64,000 bases of DNA, from contig NOKP01000011.1 of assembly GCA_002682825.1 (NCBI GenBank), positions 868,420 through 932,419 on the forward strand, in the 5' to 3' direction. The notes beneath the pieces were generated by a model. That model made no database searches. It was not told where the DNA came from and saw only the letters and a list, made by a program, of their open reading frames with translations. This DNA comes from Neonectria sp. B-13. Lineage: Eukaryota > Ascomycota > Sordariomycetes > Hypocreales > Nectriaceae. This document shows positions 23,891 to 36,469 of the stretch, one piece after another. Every line of letters starts with the position of its first letter. The first letter of the stretch is position 1. A program made the position numbers and the translations under genes.

Positions 23891-24560
23891 GCCGAATCGA
23901 TTCCCGTCCGTCTGCTCCTATGCGACCCCCTGTATCCAGCAGATGCGACCCTGCCACCTGTCGATGGCGATCCGACCGATTTGTCCGGCACAACTGCACG
24001 CACTGGGGTTCCTGCTGGGGCTTTTCGTGAGGGCACTTGAGCGTCGTGTGTAAATGAGATAACAGGAGTGAAGGGGGAAGTGAGGAATTTGGAGATGGCG
24101 GCGATCTTGGGAGCTTTGTATGACCCTCGAGGCCGTGCAAGCCTCATGCGTGCCCCTGTGAGATTTTGCCGAGGTACGGGGAAGCCGGCGGATGGATGTG
24201 GGGCCGAATCGGCCGAGTGAGGTGCCGTGTCTTATGCATAATTGAATGGCCCGTGAGTCCGTGAGTCCATCCCTGAGTGAGCCATCACTCAACTACAATC
24301 CATTGAGTGCACAATTGAAATCAAGTCAAGTTGTTCACTTATCATCCAATTTTTGGGGTTTAAAATTATACGCGACTACGACTTCGGTCAGACTCAACTC
24401 GAGGTTCAAATCAAACCATGCACGACACATAACCACAGGCTGATATCGATCCAAGTGAGCGAAATCCACCCCAATCTAACTATTCGAACACATATATGTA
24501 TGTATGTCACCTGTCAACACGCCTCCCAACACGCCTCCCACGATCCTCGCGCTCCAACAT
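23891..24560. other. Intergenic between thioesterase and Osh1-type genes
   Basis: Both neighbours are on the minus strand, so this holds the thioesterase promoter and leader and the 3' UTR of the oxysterol-binding gene. An AT-rich patch with TATGTATGTATG lies near 24493-24507. No gene is seen. Confidence 0.5.
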
Positions 24561-27500
24561 CTAGTACTCCTCCTCTGGCTCATCCTCGAAAACTGGTTCC
24601 AGTCCCTCCCACGCGTTTGGATCGCCGTTCGGCCCGGCCTTCTCTCGCCGATCCCAGTACTTGCCATTGAACTGCCAGAACTCCTCGCCTGTAATCTCGC
24701 ACCGTGACTTGTAGAACCAGGCCGGTGAGAACTCTTCGCCTTGCTCCTCGCGAGTGCGTCGTCGTGCTCGCTGGGCCTGCTCCAAGCGGTTCTTCTCCTC
24801 AGCCGCAAAGTCATATTCTCCGTCCTCCATCGCACGCTGGTCAGGTCGCAGTCGGGAGTCGGTGGGGGCGATCCAAGGTCGAAGTTTCTCGTCAATGTGG
24901 TTGAAGGTCAACACGAACGGTGTTAGGTTGAAGGGAATGCCCGTGGGCCGCTCGTTGGCCTTCCAGACGAGATAGGCGCGGGTGGGATCGTTCAGTCCAC
25001 CTCCTTGGTGCACGGCAGAATCACCCTTAGGCTCGTCGACAGGCGCCTCGTAACCAGGTGTCAGGCGCACGTACAACTTCGAGTTCCATCGGCCACCCAT
25101 GCTGAACCGCACGTTGCCCGAAGAATCAAGCACCTTTCCTGAAATCTGGTACGCGCTCGACGCCTTCCATCCGCGTGGCTTGAATTCGATATTCGCCACC
25201 TCGCCCGTGGTCCAGTTCTTGATTTCCATTGGTCCATAGTTGTCGACAGTCGGGTTTCCGGTGATGATGCCAATGACCGACGAAGTCACCTTCTTCCACG
25301 TGTACAGCTCCTCCTTGCCTCCCGCAGTTGGTCGCAGCCTCAAGAACCAGGTGCCCAGAGGGTTGATGTCGAAAGACTTGCCGTAGAACTTGGACTTGAC
25401 ATATGACTCACCCCAGTATGTCCACTTGGGAGACTCCGCCCACGCGGCGCCGACCGGAGGGTGATGGCTGACCTGCTCAATGAAGAAGCGGTAGTTTTTG
25501 TCTGGTCGCACGTACTCGAACGTCTCTCCCAGAAGAGGGTTGAATGGCTTGGCCACCCGTCCAATGGTAGACGCGTACTCGCTCGCTGCGAACGCAGCAA
25601 CGTAAATGAGTCGCTCAATCGACTCGCTTCGATCCGCAGCAAGGTCGAGGAGGTCTGCATACTCCATGTCCTCACCACAGCGATAAAGTAGGGATGTGGG
25701 CTCGTTGAATGAGACGGGAAGGGTCATCTTGGTCATATCCTTGCCAATCATCGACTTCAAGATACTCTATTAATTGTTAGTATGCAACTTCGCCAGAACC
25801 ATAGAAAAGCACTTACCCAAAGAGAAATCTTCGGTCGATCGTCGGCATCCATCTTGAGCCTGTGTCTGATACCATTCTCGTAACCCTGGAATGACGAGCT
25901 AATGTCGATGCCTCCTGACACAACAATATCCTGCGTCTCCGTCTTGAGATCATCAGGTGGCACCTCTGCCACCTGCACTTGGCCAGCATCCACAGCGTCA
26001 AAGAACTCGTCCTCAACTTCCGATTCAGTGTCCGACAGATCGACCAAGACGGTGGGCTTTCTCCGGATGCTCCTCGAAGGCGACTTCGGGGGAATGGGTG
26101 CAGGTAGCGCATCCTCAAACTCGTCGTCCGCTGGTGCCCTCTCTCCCTCCTCTTGCCTTTCATCCTCAGCCTTGTCTTTACTCGTGATTGAAGCATCGGG
26201 TTCAGGAATTCCATTCTCCATGAACTCCCTGAGCGCTCGCTTGGTCATCTTGCGCTTCAGTTCTGCCTCGCCAACACGAGCCTCAAGGACCTCTTGCTCG
26301 TGAGCTACCTGTGCCATGCTATCCTCCCACATACGGCGCATGTTGACCTCGCGGTCAAGGCGGTATTGCCAATACGCATCGCGATCCTTGGATATCTTGA
26401 GTAGGTCTCCAACGAGAGCGGTCAAACTTCGAATAGCAGCGTCATACGTAGTCAGAGCCTGGTTAATGGGAGGATCCGAAAGGGTTGCGGCAGGGTTCTG
26501 GGAAAGCTCGTTGAGAAGGGCGGTGTGGACATGAGACATAGTCTCCAGCTGGAGTTTGGCAGATTGGGCAGTGATGTTGAGGGCGTCTTTGGTGGCGGTC
26601 GGCTCCTCGTGGATGCTATCGTCGTCGTCGTCGTCCATGTCACCATGAGTGAGTGGGCCACCCCCATTCCTTGGGACTCTCGATCCCTCTGCGTCGGTCC
26701 CAGCATCGAGGAACTCATCGTCATCAACGCTGCCAATGGTGCTAGGGCCAGGGAATGTAGGTCTCCGTTCAGATAGCTTGGAGAGGGACCGGCTGGCGAT
26801 CTGAGAGCTATTTCTGCGCAGGTCGGTCACGCTGGTGTTTTCGCTGTACGATTCCTGGATAGAGAGGGTGCTCGGGTCGGCCTTGGCTTGCCTGAGAAGC
26901 TCAGCGTTACGGGCGGCCTGCTTCTCTTCCTCCCTCGCTTGGTCCTTGGTCCACTGAATGGAGTTGTTGAGCGCCCAAAACCATCGCTTAGCCTCAACCT
27001 CATGGTTGGCCTTCAGCGTGTACTTGACGGAGGATTTGCCGATGATTTCAAACTTGGTCTTTTCGTCGGGGCTCATGTGGAGCCTGGCAATGCGCATATT
27101 GATGGCGCCGCGGCATGCAGAGCCTGCATCATCCTGGTGCTTGTAGTAGCTCATGACTCCGTCCTCGAGCACAAACCATCTGAGCTGGTATCCCTTTCGA
27201 TAGTTCGTCCATTTCTTGAGGTAGCCCTTCATCTCGCGGGCCTCTCTGCCTACCAAAGGGTCGCTTGGGCTTGCGGCCGTAGCGCCCTGAGACGCGGCGT
27301 GCCCCAGGACGGCCTTCTCCTGAATTCCTCGCTGAGCGGCAACTGCAGCCGGGGACTTCTTCAAAATGGCCTTTGTAGCGTCGTCGGTGGTAACAGACTG
27401 GGGAAGCTTTCCCTTCCGATCACGTCGGAAAGGATCGGCGCCATGGAGGAGCAGGACCTGGATGAGGTTGTTGTTTCTCTTCCTGGCCGCCTCATGAAGC

Positions 27501-28493
27501 AGGGTACCACCGGTCTGGACAGTAAATGGCTCGGATGCGAATTCGGGGCTGTTGATGTCGAGCACAGTCTTGACGCGGTGTTCTTCCAGAACTCCAGCGA
27601 GAGCGCCATAGTTGCCCCTGGCGATGAGGTCCTGAACCTGCTTGACCTTGGCTTCGGCGAAGAGCGAGCGCGAAAGCTGCAGCAGTTGAAAGATGTCGGG
27701 GTTCCGGGCCACATCGATGGGCAGCTTGCCCTGTCCGTTGGCAATTGCATCGTTGATGTCCTTCTGCTCTAGGAGGAGCTTGACGACGGTGGTGCGACCT
27801 TGGATGGCGGCTAGATGTAGCGGAGTGTTGCCGTCCTTGTCGCGGGCATTCACATCGATGGTGCCGAGGCCGTCGGACAGGACATACTCGATGACGGGGA
27901 ATTCGGAGCACTGGATGGCCAGGTGCAGAAGTGTGGTGTCGTCGAGGGTGGTGCCCGAAGTGCCCATGGACGAAATGCTGGCGCGAGGCCCATTGTCGGA
28001 GGTATCTCGAATCGCGCGGGAGATGGAGGCGGTATCGCCGCTGCGGAGGGCCTCGACGACCCTGAACTTGCGGACCGACTGCTCGAGGGTGGCGGTCTTG
28101 TCCGTGGGGAGGCCGGGAGAAGTCTTGGGCGGCGGCTGGGAGGAGGAGACGGGACTGAGGGGCGCCCCCGAGACTGAGGGCTTGGGCCCGTGGCCGCGAA
28201 CACTGGGTTGATGCGTCATGGAGATGACAGGGTTGGAGGAGGAGACTCGAGTGATACGACCGTCTTCCGAGCCGGATTCTTCTTCGCGCGTATCTTTGCG
28301 CCGCAGGAGGGAGAGCGCTGCGGCGGATTTGGACCGCTTGTGGGTGCNNNNNNNNNNNNNNNNNNNNNNNNNNNNNNNNNNNNNNNNNNNNNNNNNNNNN
28401 NNNNNNNNNNNNNNNNNNNNNNNNNNNNNNNNNNNNNNNNNNNNNNNGGGAAGGGGAAGGATCATAGACTTACCTGTCTCCAGCATCCGACAT
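24561..28493 (-). CDS. Osh1-type oxysterol-binding protein (ankyrin, PH, FFAT, ORD)
   Basis: Exon 1 (28474-28493) starts MSDAGD and ends at GTAAGT. The 100-N gap follows, so the first intron end and some exon 2 codons are missing. Exon 2 runs from the gap to 25817; a 50-bp intron (25767-25816) joins ISLW to SILKSMIGKDM in exon 3 (24561-25766). Domains in order: ankyrin repeats (about 27960-27360, e.g. DGNTPLHLAAIQGRTTVV), PH domain (about 27240-26940, MKGYLKKWTNYRKGYQLRWF), coiled-coil linker, FFAT-like EFFDAVD motif near 25995, and the lipid-binding domain with family signature EQVSHHPP (25455-25478). This architecture is that of yeast Osh1/Osh2, which exchange sterol and PI4P at ER contact sites; FFAT binds VAP proteins. 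More than 1,240 residues are visible outside the gap. Confidence 0.9.
28348..28447. other. 100-base assembly gap (N run)
   Basis: Exactly 100 undetermined bases, the usual size for a gap of unknown length. It interrupts the first intron and/or the start of exon 2 of the oxysterol-binding gene. Protein sequence between MSDAGD and THKRSKSAAAL is therefore unknown. Confidence 0.98.
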
Positions 28494-30282
28494 TTTGGCG
28501 TCTTAACGTCTACCGCCGACTCGGGCCGCCAAGAGATGCGAGAGATGGAACAGAGAGAGTCGGGGGGACGAAACGGGAACAAGGAACAAGGAAAAAGAGG
28601 AGGGTTTTCCCTGCTGCGGCGAGCCAGAGCCAGGGTTGTCGTCGGACTCGGACTCTGCGAACCTCGATGGAGCTTTTGGAGCTCGGAAGTTGGAGGTTGG
28701 ACGTCGGAGGTCGGAGGGTGGAGGAGGGAAAGGCAAAGAAGCCGCGGACGGGCACCGGGACAACACAACGGAAGGTGAAGCGAACCTGGCCAGATGCGTT
28801 TCGGGTCGGTAGATGCCGAGAGGATAGTCAGCCTGGATAGAAGTCGTTGCGGCAAGACAATTGCTGCGACGACTACCTAAGTTACTGAGTCCGGATGTAC
28901 GTCGGTAGGGAGCTTGTTGAACGGACGATGGCGGGTGGGGAAGAGCGGGATATCCTGGCCGTCAGAGCCAAAGCCAAAGCCAAAGCCAAAGCCAACGCAA
29001 GCGCCCAGGCCAACTTCAACCTCAGCTTCGATTCCCGGAGCCAGCGCCCGATGCGATTGACGGGTAAGTACCCAAGGTAATCTAGTATTCGTCATGAATG
29101 ACGTTTTCCACTGATCTTCGCTCTCTTCCGCCTGACTTTTTTTTCCCCTCTCCAAATACCGGTACTATTCACTAAGACAGGCCAATGCGCCTGCAACTAC
29201 CTAAGGGCAGGGAGGTGAGCGCCGCCACACTAAAGAAGAGGGTGTGGTGGAGTTTCGTGGAAGAGGGCGTCTCCGGCATTGGACAGCGGACGCTTCAGCA
29301 CTGAACGCCCACTAGGAGGTGGCGGGAGGGGGCGGGCGGCCCTGGGAAACACCGGGGACCACTAGGAAGCCACTGGACAGTCACTGAAGGGGCAGTGCAG
29401 TGTCGTCCAGACCTGTGGAGGGGGACGTTTGTGCCTTAGTCATCCGCCGATCAGCCAGTCAACCACTCATCTCTCACCTCATCCAGCCAGTCGTCTCGGC
29501 TGCACGTTTAAAGTACATCCAAGATTTGCCTGTGTGCGTGCGTCATCACTCCAGCACTCCCAACAACTCACAACTCACCAATTACTCTCCTTGGACAAGT
29601 CGACAGGAACCCAACGCCCAAAACGTTCAGTAGCGTGTGCCACTGACGCTGCAGAATGTCGTGCTACACGCCGTCTTGGTTTTAGACGATGACCTCAGTT
29701 ATAATTCACAGCTTCGGAGTGAACGACCACCTGATACATCTCCCATCCCGGCAACTTCGCCGAGACGTTGAGATAAGGTTACGCACAGTCAGTTAGACTG
29801 TACTATCCGATTCAGTTCTCACCGTTCTTCAGTAGTCCATGCACCAAAAGAATTGTTTGTGCAAAAGCAACCTTGTCAAAATAAATGCCATATTCACACC
29901 GAATGTCCCTATTCTACACATATTCTGAAATTTGCGAGAGCTTGCTTTCCTGCTTCCGAGGATTGGCGACGACGACCCCTGCGCCCCCGCCCTGGTGCAC
30001 GCAATATACATGACAGCCAGCCAAGGAGATTAACTTGTATGGGTAACGCCGGCTCGAAGCTGTAAGCCCGCCGCCCGCCACGTCGCCGCTGACAAAAGGT
30101 CGTCGAATTCCTTCCTCGTCTAAGGTAGCCAGCCATGAACATGTCCACTCATCTCATCAATAAATGTACAGTAAATAGGCGGTGTGTATATGTGATGGGG
30201 CCACAATGCGTGTGCCAAGTCTAGTCGAAATTATCGTACAGAACCAGAAGATTAAAGAAGAGATATCCAGATCGTTTCCACA
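28494..30282. other. Intergenic with Osh1-type promoter and chitinase 3' end
   Basis: No gene is supported. A hexamer repeat AAAGCC (about five copies) lies at 28970-28996. The stretch up to about 29200 is likely leader and promoter of the oxysterol-binding gene; 29.9-30.28 kb is likely 3' UTR of the chitinase gene. Confidence 0.5.
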
Positions 30283-33202
30283 TTATAGAGCAAATATCTG
30301 GAGGACGGCAATAGCCATCGCCGCCGTCAGGCCAAAGCCGAGTGTCGAGGCACCGGCCGTCACAGGCATGGTCGTGGCAGCTGGAGGCGTGTACGTGGAC
30401 ATGGTGGCGGAGCAACCTTCGCCGACGCATCCGCCAGTGGGTGCTGCAACGCCCTGGGGCCGCTTGTCTGTCGACACGGCCTCGCTTTCGGAGGTAGCGG
30501 CAGGTTTGCTGGATGTCTCAAGAGTAGCCGGCGGCACAACAATGGTCGTGTAGATTATGCTTTCACTCTCCTCGGGAGCCTCGCTTTCGGAGGTAGCAGC
30601 AGGTTTGCTGGATGTCTCAACCGGTGGCACAACAATGGTCGTGTAGATTATGCTTCCACTCTCCTCGGGAACCTCTTCGACGACCTTGCTTCCAGTCACC
30701 TGCGCAACACCAGTGGTCCAGGAAGCAATCTCCGTGGAGACGTGGCCGAGAGGGCAGTTCGTCACCTCCGGGGGACACTTGGTGACGGTGTGCAGGATAG
30801 TCGAGTAAAACGTCTCGACCTCGTTAGGGACCGCGACAGGAGTAGTGTAAGAAGAAACCTCCGTCGTGACGTGGCCAACCGGGCAGTTAGTTACCTCAGG
30901 AGGGCACTTGGTAATGGTGTAAACATTGGTTGAGTAAATCGTCTTGATCTCATGGGGAACCGCGACAGGAGTAGTGAAAGAAGTAATCTCCGTTGTGACG
31001 TGACCAAGTGGGCAGTTAGTCACCTCAGGAGGGCAGCTGGTGATGGTGTGGACGTTGGTCGAGTAGATTGTCTTGACCTCATGGTAAACCGCACCAGTAA
31101 TCTCAGGCTTGGATCCCGAGCCCGTCTTGGTGGAACCACCCTCCTTAACAGGGCACACCGTGGTGTAAAGGGCAACAACCTCAGTGGTGACATAGCCACC
31201 GGCCGGGCAGTTGTGAACCGACGGGGGGCACTTAGTTACGGTGTAGACGTGAGTCGTGTAGACGGTGCTGGTCGTCAGGCTGGCCGAATCCGTGGTCGTC
31301 AGGCTGACCGAATCCGTGATAACCGCACCGCCGTATTTGGTCGTGGTCGCTCTGCCGTTGTTGGTGAGGCTGTTGGTCAGGCTGTTGGCAAGGCTGCCGG
31401 TCAGGCTGCCAGTCAGGGTAGTGGTTGGCAGCGTGAAGGGGTTTCCAGTGGCCGAGGTGGTGGTAGTAGAGGCGTTCCAGCCAGAACTGGGCATGATGCT
31501 GAAAGTGGCGCTGGTGCTGATCGTCGTGCTGGAGAAAGTAGAGACAGTGGAGGTCTCAGTACCAGTGGTCTCGGTGCCAGTCGCAGCGGTGTCGGTGGTC
31601 TCGGTGCTGGTGACCGAGGTGCCTGTGTTGGAAGTGCCGGTGGTCTCAGTGCCTGTGCTGGAGGTACCGGTGGTCTCGGTGCCGGTGGTTTCGGTGCCAG
31701 TCGCAGTGGTATCGGTAGTTTCAGTGCCGGTGGTCTCAGTGCCTGTGCTGGAGGTACCGGTGGTCTCAGTGCCGGTGGTCTCGGTGCTAGTCGCAGTGGT
31801 ATCGGTAGTCTCAGTGCCGGTGGTCTCAGTGCCTGTGCTGGAGGTACCGGTGGTCTCGGTACCGGTGGTCTCAGTGCCTGTGCTGGAGGTGCCGGTAGTC
31901 TCGGTGCTGGTAACCGAGGTGCCGGTGGTCTCAGTGCCGGTGCTAGAGGCGTCTGTGGTTGAGGTGCTTGCGGTCTCGGTGCTGGCAGTCGAAGTACCAG
32001 TCGTCACGGTGCTAGACTCGGCAGAAGTAGTAGACGCGGAAGAGTCGGTGGTAGAACTGGACTCGCAAGTGGTAGAGCTCATAGTCGTGGAGGCCGAGGT
32101 AGTTGTCGTATCCTGAGGGGAAAGTGCTTCCAGAACGGCCACGTTGAAGTCCTTGCCAGTGGTCTCGTCAATGTTGCCAGCGCCCCGGGTCAGGTCCCAA
32201 AGAGAGATACCTCCGAACGAAGGCCTGTCCTTGACTTCACTGACAAACTTCGCGATGGTTTCAGCAGAGATGTAGCCGCTGTTGGCGGTCGACGTGGCGG
32301 CTGGGAGGCCGACGTAGATCTTGGCACCCTGGTTCAGGTCGCTGTCGGCGAGGATCTGCTCCCAATCCTCATAGTTGGAGTTTTCAAAGGGGCTGTCCGA
32401 GTTTCCGATCAGGTCGCAATCTCCGTTGTTGTAGAACTGAATGAAGAGAGCGTCTAAATCGGCCTGCTGGATGAGGTCCTTCATGTAGAAGTAGGCGTCG
32501 GAAGTTGGGCATTGGGGAGCAGCGGTGATGATAAGAGAAGAGTCAAGTTGACGGAAACGGTTGATCATGGCAATGTAGGGCTCGTTGGCTTAGGAGAGAT
32601 GGGCGTTAGCAAGAGGCGGTATTCAGACCGAACGTGGAAGACTTACGCAGAGCGACCTCAATGTCGAAGTCGAAGCCATCGACGTGGGTGGGTCCGTTTG
32701 CGCCATCAAAGGGACGAGGGCCGTCCCAAGAATCCTGCTTCGGGCCGTAGGCGCTGTACAAGAAGTTCGCAAAATCGATACCGTAGTCAGTGGTCGAGAC
32801 CTCATAATTGCTGTTTCCACTGTCCCAGTCACCACCGATGCTGAGCAGGACCTTGACGCCACGTTCCTGGCAGTAAGGGATGCCCTCCTGCATCAAGTAA
32901 CAGTTCTTCCAGAGGTTGGACTGGAGCGAATCATCAGGCCCGTACATGTAGTAGTCTCCGGGGCAGTGGCCAGCGAAGTTGGTGCCCGGCCAGCCAGAGG
33001 GGTTGTGCTCCGGGGCCTGGTTGACGAAGGCGATGGTAACATATTCAACGCCACTGTCACAGTACGACGTCAAAGCATCGCTGCCGTATTGACCCTATCG
33101 GCAAGTTAGTTGGCCCATTTCCGGATACAAGTCAGCTCTTAGTTATTTGCATACCCAGTAGCCGTTGAGGCCGCCAAAGATGGTAGGAGTGTTGTCGGCC
33201 AT
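30283..33202 (-). CDS. GH18 chitinase with Ser/Thr-rich repeats and GPI-type tail
   Basis: Exons 33155-33202, 32647-33094 and 30283-32588 give 933 residues; phases agree at both introns. The catalytic domain (about 1-325) has SIGGDW and DGFDFDIE at 155-162, so Glu162 is the expected proton donor that cleaves chitin. A low-complexity Thr/Ser region follows (about 330-510), with GTETT/GTSSTG units encoded by a DNA minisatellite. Next come four ~43-residue cell-surface repeats (about 605-800) of TxTxCPPxVxNCP...VTTE type, two copies of SIIYTTIVVPP, and a hydrophobic C-terminal tail (GFGLTAAMAIAVLQIFAL) preceded by small residues, as in GPI-anchored wall proteins. Likely role: wall-bound chitin remodelling. 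Oddly, no signal peptide is visible: the chain starts MADNTPTIFGGLNGYW, directly in the first strand of the barrel. Confidence 0.88.
31560..31965 (-). repeat. Coding minisatellite (Thr/Gly/Glu repeats) in the chitinase
   Basis: Imperfect 15-bp and 30-bp units encode GTETT and GTSST pentapeptides. The unit length is a multiple of three, which leaves the opposite strand open as well and creates false antisense frames. Confidence 0.85.
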
Positions 33203-36200
33203 GTTTAAGATGTGGTTAGGGTATTAAGGGGGAAGGAAGAAAGACTGTAAGTTGGCCGGAACCAGGAATGAGTGTGATGATGATGCTGAGATCAACGAAA
33301 GGACGCAAACTAAGGTCTGCAAAGTGGCCTAGAACGAGCCGTGTCTGTGGTTGACAAAGTCAAGACAGTTGATGGAGAGGGATGAAAAGAAGGAAAAGAA
33401 AACAAGGAGTGAAGAAGAAGGAAGACACTATTTGCGGCCCTCTCAACGCCCACCCGCCTAGTCAGGCACGATTCCGCCCAAGATGCCATGATACCCGGCG
33501 AATTCCCTCCTGGGCTGCACTATCCAAGTGAGCCCCCGTTTCGCCCAGCCCTAGCCAAGAAGGAACTGGGGGGAGGCAAATGGGGCGGCGTGATGCCGCG
33601 GCCAGGGCAATTTCCCACTTGGGATGCTGGGCGAGCCCACCGCCTGCGGGCAGGAGAAGGGTACAGTCCACGGGGGTGACGGTGCCATATTCAGGAACAG
33701 GTTTAGCGTGGAGACGGGTTGGACGTTGGCGGAGTGTTGCCATTGGTCCCGAGTGCCTGGCCGGACGCCAAGCGTGGTGTTGGTGTGGCCGTGGACCCCG
33801 ATTGTGATGGTGGTATTGTCCTGCAAACAGGGCAATCGCCGGAGAACGAGGTGACATTGTTCCCCCCAGACTTCTGGGGGGATACTAGCAAGCATAAGCC
33901 AGCGTTCCAGACCGAGCCAGGTTGAGCCAGCATGAGGTTGAAGCACTGCGCCTCCGTCGACTCTGGAGAGAGAGTCAGAAAGTTACTCCCTCTCCCCTGA
34001 GGCCTTTTCGGGCCTTGTGAACCAAGTCTTGGGGCCGGGGGCAAGGCGGCAAAGCGGCAGATAGGGTGTATGGGCTCGGGGCTCGGAGCCGAAGAGTTCA
34101 TCTGAGACTGGAGCGGGCGGCTGGTGAAGTGGGAACGTCGACCTCTCAGATGGAACTGAGAAGGAAGGCCGGCAACTTTTGCATGACGACAGCTTGATGA
34201 CGCGTACCCGTCAATAGCTCATCTTGATCTATGGGCAAGCCTAAGGCGCCGTTGTGCTGATAGCGCGTAGACTAGAGCTATCGGGAGGTGGTCCAGAGTT
34301 GATGAGAGGCGGTTGGACTCTCGGAGAGAAGAATTCGCGGGTGAATAGCACCCTCACCCAAATCGCCGGAACCCCCTGGTCGCAAGGCGGGGCATCGCTG
34401 GCGCCTGGCACCGAGCCACCGACTGCAGTTAGTGGACCAGCGACAGTCTGCAGCACGCTAATGGCCTGTGGTCGCAACTGGTCCAGTGCGCGGCTGCGGT
34501 TTTTCTCCACTAGCACGCTGTAGGGCTCAAAGATTCAGCAGCTAGCGCAGATGGCTCGGGTGAGTTGCTGCTTGGCATCGTCCAAGGCTGGCTGGCCGAG
34601 GGGCATCTGAGGGGTCACCCCTGCATTCAGGGACTGAAGCCTCGTTGTGATAGGCCCTCTTCCGATGCCGTGGTGCCATATCGGGAAGCCAGGCCAATGC
34701 TGATCCGGAGTCTTCCTAACAAGGCTGGCTGGCTGTCTGTCTGTGCTCCCCTGACCCCTGGATGACCATTTAACCCCTGGATAGGCATTTGACGTCTGCA
34801 CAGAGCACTGCGATTCTCCCCTCCCTCTCCAAACATCCTTCTGTTAGCGGGTAGAGCACCCGCGTACAGTACAGGATGCATGTGAGTGAGTACGTAGGCC
34901 CCTGTCTAAACCGTTGTCTCCCATTCGCGTGGCCAGAGACATGGTGTTGTGTCCCAACCGTTCAGCCCAAACAGGATATTGCCGATCTGGGGTCCTCCTC
35001 TCCCCTGCCCTGCCCTGCCCTGCCCTGCCCTGCCCTGCGCGCCGTTTCTCGGTTGGTGTTGGTCACTGTTGAGTGTGTTCTCTCCCCGTCATCCGTCCAT
35101 GCTGCGCACCTGATCCGACGTTATGCCCACATGATGGCTTCCTGTATTCCTCTTGAGTCTTACCACATGGCCAAATCAGCCAAGGCTGTTCGTCCGTCGG
35201 TAATCATGCGCTTTGGCCCTCTGTGCCTCCGGTGTTCCTGCGTCTGCGCCTCCCGCCTCCCACCTCCCACCTTGCTGGCCCGGAAAACCGGCTTCATCCC
35301 AACTAGTTCCTGCGATGGAGAGAGACCTTAAAATCGTGTGGTTCCATTCGTTGTTCTTTCTCCACCTGATGCTGATGTAATTGCTCCCTGTATACCATGA
35401 CGATATGCGCCCCTCAGCACCAGCCAAGTCTCATTTCACCCTCTTCCCGTTTATCCGTGTTCAGCGAGTCAAGGCCGTTCCAGCGGGTAACCGTCTTTTC
35501 TGTCGAATCGATTACTAAATAGTTCTCCATCCGCAATGCTTAGCACTCAGCACCACAAGTTCTTCCAAGACTTCCCCTTGTCGGTCGACTCATGAACCAC
35601 CAACAGCGCCATTAGTCAATCACATCACCAGGCACCCTTCTTTTATCTTTTTCTTTCTTGCCCATCTGCCCCCCGTCTTGTTGTTGAGGGTCGCACCACT
35701 TCTCCCCTGGCCGCTCTCCTGAGACGCCCATCGAACTTCTAGTTCAGCCGTCGAACTTCTAGTTCAAGCCTCAAGTCCAGCCCTCGAGTCTTAGTAGCTT
35801 CAGCTGAGGCATACCAATACATCAAAACTACGCCTTGCCGCCGCCGTCCAGCCTTGCCGCTTAAGCCACCGGCAGTCCGCTTTCCACTATCACATTAGCC
35901 ACATCACCAACTCCCAGCTCTTACTCCTATCGGAAATTCGTCCACAACAGGCTGCAGACCCTTTTCGCAAGCGAGTGCCAATGGTGGCCCAGCAAGGGCG
36001 CTTATTATTCTGGTCGGCCCTAACGCGGCCATGGCGAGCTGCAGTTTCCCCACCACAGACTGTCACATTTCGCACCCTGTATTGCCGAAATCCCTCTAGT
36101 ATGTCCATAGGTCGAATGGCACGCATGCTGAACATTTGCTGCCTGGGGGGCACTCAAGTATAGCCCAGGGTTGAAAGGCGACATGGTTTGAATGAGGTCT

Positions 36201-36469
36201 TCGTGAGTTTACCAGGGCGCGCATATATACGTGTTTTCTTTCTCTTCTTTAAGCTTATTTCACTATAATACTATATTAACTCTATTGAAACTTGCTCATG
36301 CCTAACTTATATTCTCTTGCTATCCTCTGATGCTGGAGCCGTCCGCTGAGTCTGCACTCGTTGGCCAGGTGATGATAACCCACCAGGCACGCACCTAGCT
36401 CATTCCCCACGATCGACCGTCGCTTGAAGACAACACCAATTCCACGAAGATCCGCGGCAATGCGACAGC
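33203..36469. other. Intergenic, chitinase promoter side
   Basis: No gene is supported in 3.3 kb. On the minus strand there is no ATG between 33489 and the chitinase start at 33202, which supports that start. A (CCTGC)n microsatellite of about eight units lies at 34999-35038. A pair of GTCGAACTTCTAGTTCA direct repeats occurs near 35728-35766. Confidence 0.45.
34999..35038 (+). repeat. CCTGC pentanucleotide microsatellite
   Basis: Near-perfect tandem CCTGC units, likely length-variable between strains. Confidence 0.85.

Noticed and set aside
26888..27772. 294-codon plus-strand frame over the ankyrin-PH region
   Set aside because: Antisense shadow of the oxysterol-binding protein.
30952..32116. 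Two long plus-strand frames rich in Val/Ser/Gly
   Set aside because: They are complements of the chitinase's tandem coding repeats, whose period keeps all frames open.
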